Source: Coemansia sp. RSA 487 (lineage: Eukaryota; Kickxellomycota; Kickxellomycetes; Kickxellales; Kickxellaceae). Taken from it: 64,000 bases of DNA. Numbering within the stretch: the stretch's first letter is position 1; every line of letters starts with the position of its first letter. The notes under the pieces are model-generated. The model saw only the letters and a list, made by a program, of their open reading frames with translations. It was not told the DNA's origin and did not search any database. The position numbers were made by a program, and so were the translations under genes. The stretch lies in the NCBI GenBank assembly GCA_027577595.1, contig JANBRJ010000075.1:1-64000 (forward strand), in the 5' to 3' direction. Below, piece after piece: positions 61,942 to 64,000 of this stretch.

Positions 61942-62880
61942 ATGCTTTCGCCGTTTCGCATTTCACTCCAAACCACGAAAAATGTAATAGGCTTAGCTCC
62001 TCGCGCTGCTTGTGTCCAAGCTATGCCTCGTAGCATTCGGGGGTTCACCGCTAGGTCGGTTCACCGTGCTGATGACGCAAAGGACGCCAACACGGACGCT
62101 TCTTCATCTGCAGAAGAGCCAAAGAAAACGCTTCCACAAAAGGCGTCACACATTGTCCGCTCCATCCTTCACGGTTCAGAGCAGGTGCGCCAAGAGACCC
62201 GGGACACGCTTTCCAAGGTTCTGGCCCGCGGAAAGTACGTGCACGAGCTAGCAATGCACAGAGTAAAACCTGGACATATGGATGAGTACAAGTCTGTCGT
62301 TTCCGAGCTCTATCCACGCATTGTTCGCAACCTTAGTCCAAAGGTCAAGCTTGTCGGGAGCTGGGAAACCGATATCGGCGATCTGGACACTGCCATCCAT
62401 GTTTGGGAATATCAAGGCTACCCTGCACTATCCGAGGCGTATTCAATGTACAGAACGGAGCCGGCATACAAGGAGCTGCACCAGAGACTGCAGCCTCTTC
62501 TCCGTGAGCGCAACTCGCAGGTCATGCTGGAATTCAAGTTTTGGCCGACGCATCCACCTGTGACTAAGGGCGGCGTGTATGAGCTGCGGAGCTACACCCT
62601 CAAACCCGGTATGCTTCTTGAATGGGAGCAAAACTGGCGAGTGGGTGTTGAGTGCCGTAGACACCACGAGGAGCCAATGGGTGCATGGTTCTCGCAGCTC
62701 GGCGATCTCAACCAAGTGCACCACCTGTGGCAGTATCCGGATCTACATGTGCGCAAGGAGGTACGCGAGTCGGCTTGGAGTGAGAATGGCTGGCCTGAAA
62801 CTGTTTTGAACACTGTACCGCTTATCCAAAAAATGAGCTCGCGCATTATGTTGCCAATGGCCTTTAGCTCACTAAAGTAA
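61942..62880 (+). CDS. NIPSNAP family mitochondrial protein
   Basis: 312 residues from the ATG at 61942. The N-terminal ~45 residues are Arg/Ser/Ala-rich without acids until ADDAKDAN, a typical matrix-targeting presequence. Two ferredoxin-like NIPSNAP domains follow. The first is YVHELAMHRVKPGHMDEYKS with LVGSWETDIGDLDTAIHVWE. The second is GGVYELRSYTLKPGMLLEWE with PMGAWFSQLGDLNQVHHLW. In animals these proteins flag damaged mitochondria for mitophagy; the fungal role is not established. It ends 145 bp from the convergent SEC16. Confidence 0.92.
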   Translation: MLSPFRISLQTTKNVIGLAPRAACVQAMPRSIRGFTARSVHRADDAKDANTDASSSAEEPKKTLPQKASHIVRSILHGSEQVRQETRDTLSKVLARGKYVHELAMHRVKPGHMDEYKSVVSELYPRIVRNLSPKVKLVGSWETDIGDLDTAIHVWEYQGYPALSEAYSMYRTEPAYKELHQRLQPLLRERNSQVMLEFKFWPTHPPVTKGGVYELRSYTLKPGMLLEWEQNWRVGVECRRHHEEPMGAWFSQLGDLNQVHHLWQYPDLHVRKEVRESAWSENGWPETVLNTVPLIQKMSSRIMLPMAFSSLK

Positions 62881-63025
62881 CAAAACCCCTCAGACACCAT
62901 TATCTATTAGTTTTTTTCAGTAAACGTTTAAAGTAGCCAAGTTAGTAATTGTCGAAACTGTTTTTTTTTTTAAAAAAAGATAAAATCTCTGAAAATTTAA
63001 ATAAAATGGATGTTCCGTTTTCCTG

Positions 63026-64000
63026 TCACATAACGTTGACATATTTTGCACGAGCGCCACGACGCTTGGCACCTTGGTTGCCACCAGCGCTTACTGGAGG
63101 CGGGGGTATGCTGGGAGTTCTGGAACCCAACGTGGATACAGGCGTACCTGTGCGACTGGGATCGGTACTGGGGTGGGGTGGCAAAACAGATCCAGGTCTG
63201 CTTCCCATACCAGCAGACATGGGTGGCGGTGGCACTGATGCGCTCTGGGGCTGGAACCTCATCATCGAAGGCGGCGGTGGCGGCGGCGGGCCAGTGTCTT
63301 TCTGCGAGTCAGGTGCATTCTTGTCTACCCAGCGCTTCAATTCAGGATCATACACAAAATTAGATTCCTCACCCAAATTGGCCTGGTTTTTGCGTCCGCC
63401 CCATAGGTTTTTGAGCATGCCTATAACACCACTTCCCGCCTTATCGTCCGACTCGCCATCTTTCTTCTCAGTATTGGCTTTGTCGTCCTTGGTGTCAGTG
63501 GGGTTTCGAGTAGAAGACGATAGTGACTTGCGAGACATGTCCATGCTCTGGCGGACTGACCCAGGGACCGGTGTCTGAGCAGTCGACCTTTTCGAAAACC
63601 CAAATATATCCTCATCCTCTCCTTCATCCTTATATTCCAATGTCGCCGCTTGTGCCACCTGTCCTGATGCTACTGGTGGCATTGACGATGCCATGCCGGA
63701 TATAGGGTTAGCAACAGAATGAAGATCAGTCGCTCCGAATACAGCTGCAGGATCAATAAACTGACCATGGCCATTGATGTTGTTTCCAAAGTTTGCTGGA
63801 TCGCCCCATTGCGGCTGTGTCATATGTTGTGCAAATTGTTGATTTGCACCAGAAGCCACCATATTGTCAGCATACGAGGTGCTGTTGCTAGGTGTGTACA
63901 TATGCGGAGGTTCGGCTCCACCCATGCCATGTATGCTCATTTCATCGTTACTGGGCCTACCGTCCATACTCTGTCGAGGAGATCCGTACGAGGGTATATA
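63026..64000 (-). CDS. SEC16: SEC16 (COPII coat scaffold), C-terminal part, partial
   Basis: The frame runs open to the window edge, so only about 324 C-terminal residues are seen. The conserved C-terminal segment is present: NQANLGEESNFVYDPELKRW (LGEExxFxYdxxLKRWV) followed by DKNAPDS, Pro-rich sequence (PPPPPPPSMMRFQP), and the ending RRGARAKYVNVM, which matches Sec16 C-termini that bind Sec23/Sed4. Upstream is Asn/Ser/Gly-rich disordered sequence. Sec16 organises ER exit sites. The central conserved domain lies beyond the window; the Met at 63967 is internal. Confidence 0.88.
   Translation of the reverse strand, partial: YIPSYGSPRQSMDGRPSNDEMSIHGMGGAEPPHMYTPSNSTSYADNMVASGANQQFAQHMTQPQWGDPANFGNNINGHGQFIDPAAVFGATDLHSVANPISGMASSMPPVASGQVAQAATLEYKDEGEDEDIFGFSKRSTAQTPVPGSVRQSMDMSRKSLSSSTRNPTDTKDDKANTEKKDGESDDKAGSGVIGMLKNLWGGRKNQANLGEESNFVYDPELKRWVDKNAPDSQKDTGPPPPPPPSMMRFQPQSASVPPPPMSAGMGSRPGSVLPPHPSTDPSRTGTPVSTLGSRTPSIPPPPVSAGGNQGAKRRGARAKYVNVM

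Overview
The window looks like nuclear DNA of a compact fungal genome. The product set (Kap122-type karyopherin, Hap2, Set3-type PHD/SET protein, Arp3, PAP2-superfamily enzyme, class III chitinase, Thr/Ser-rich secreted repeat protein) is fungal. Several genes that Saccharomyces lacks are kept (METTL5, EIF1AD, NIPSNAP, a SETD4-like methyltransferase, a metazoan-like Nbs1). That mixture, the modest GC content, the few introns (about 50-550 nt; GTAAGT/GTATG donors, CTAAC/CTAAT-like branch sites) and a Fanzor-type gene point to an early-diverging, non-Dikarya fungus. Kickxellomycotina is my best guess, from general resemblance only. I see no rRNA, tRNA or CRISPR.

Layout. 0-0.6 kb: 3' end of a probable Fanzor (eukaryotic TnpB-like) gene with an NLS, then a 183-bp dispersed repeat. 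0.6-8.7 kb: a folylpolyglutamate-synthase-like protein with a degenerate P-loop, FAD1, LSM7, HPT1 and a small unknown gene. 9.4-10.2 kb: an unrecognised gene that I can model only as four exons. 11.2-18 kb: importin, mitochondrial ferredoxin, CWF19L1/Drn1. 19-24 kb: a secreted repeat protein and a membrane kelch protein. 24-30.6 kb: a tRNA-binding-domain protein, Nbs1, an SDR and a bHLH factor. 32.5-36.7 kb: a Set3-like protein. 36.8-37.3 kb: a foldback element built from the same repeat that follows the Fanzor gene. 38.6-44.6 kb: PAP2 protein, EIF1AD, a small membrane protein, CCT7, SEH1. 44.6-46.7 kb: an orphan interval with coding-like pieces. 46.7-55.3 kb: M1 aminopeptidase, HAP2, ARP3, chitinase. 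56.3-64 kb: CK1 kinase, METTL5, SETD4-like enzyme, NIPSNAP and the C-terminus of SEC16.

Most genes are single-copy housekeeping loci in divergent or convergent pairs with short spacers, and there is no obvious metabolic cluster. The most interesting signal is the repeat family. One copy lies about 130 bp after the Fanzor stop codon, and two inverted copies bound a roughly 0.5-kb non-autonomous element 36 kb away. This suggests a mobile system whose ends, and possibly guide-RNA scaffold, are carried by MITE-like derivatives.
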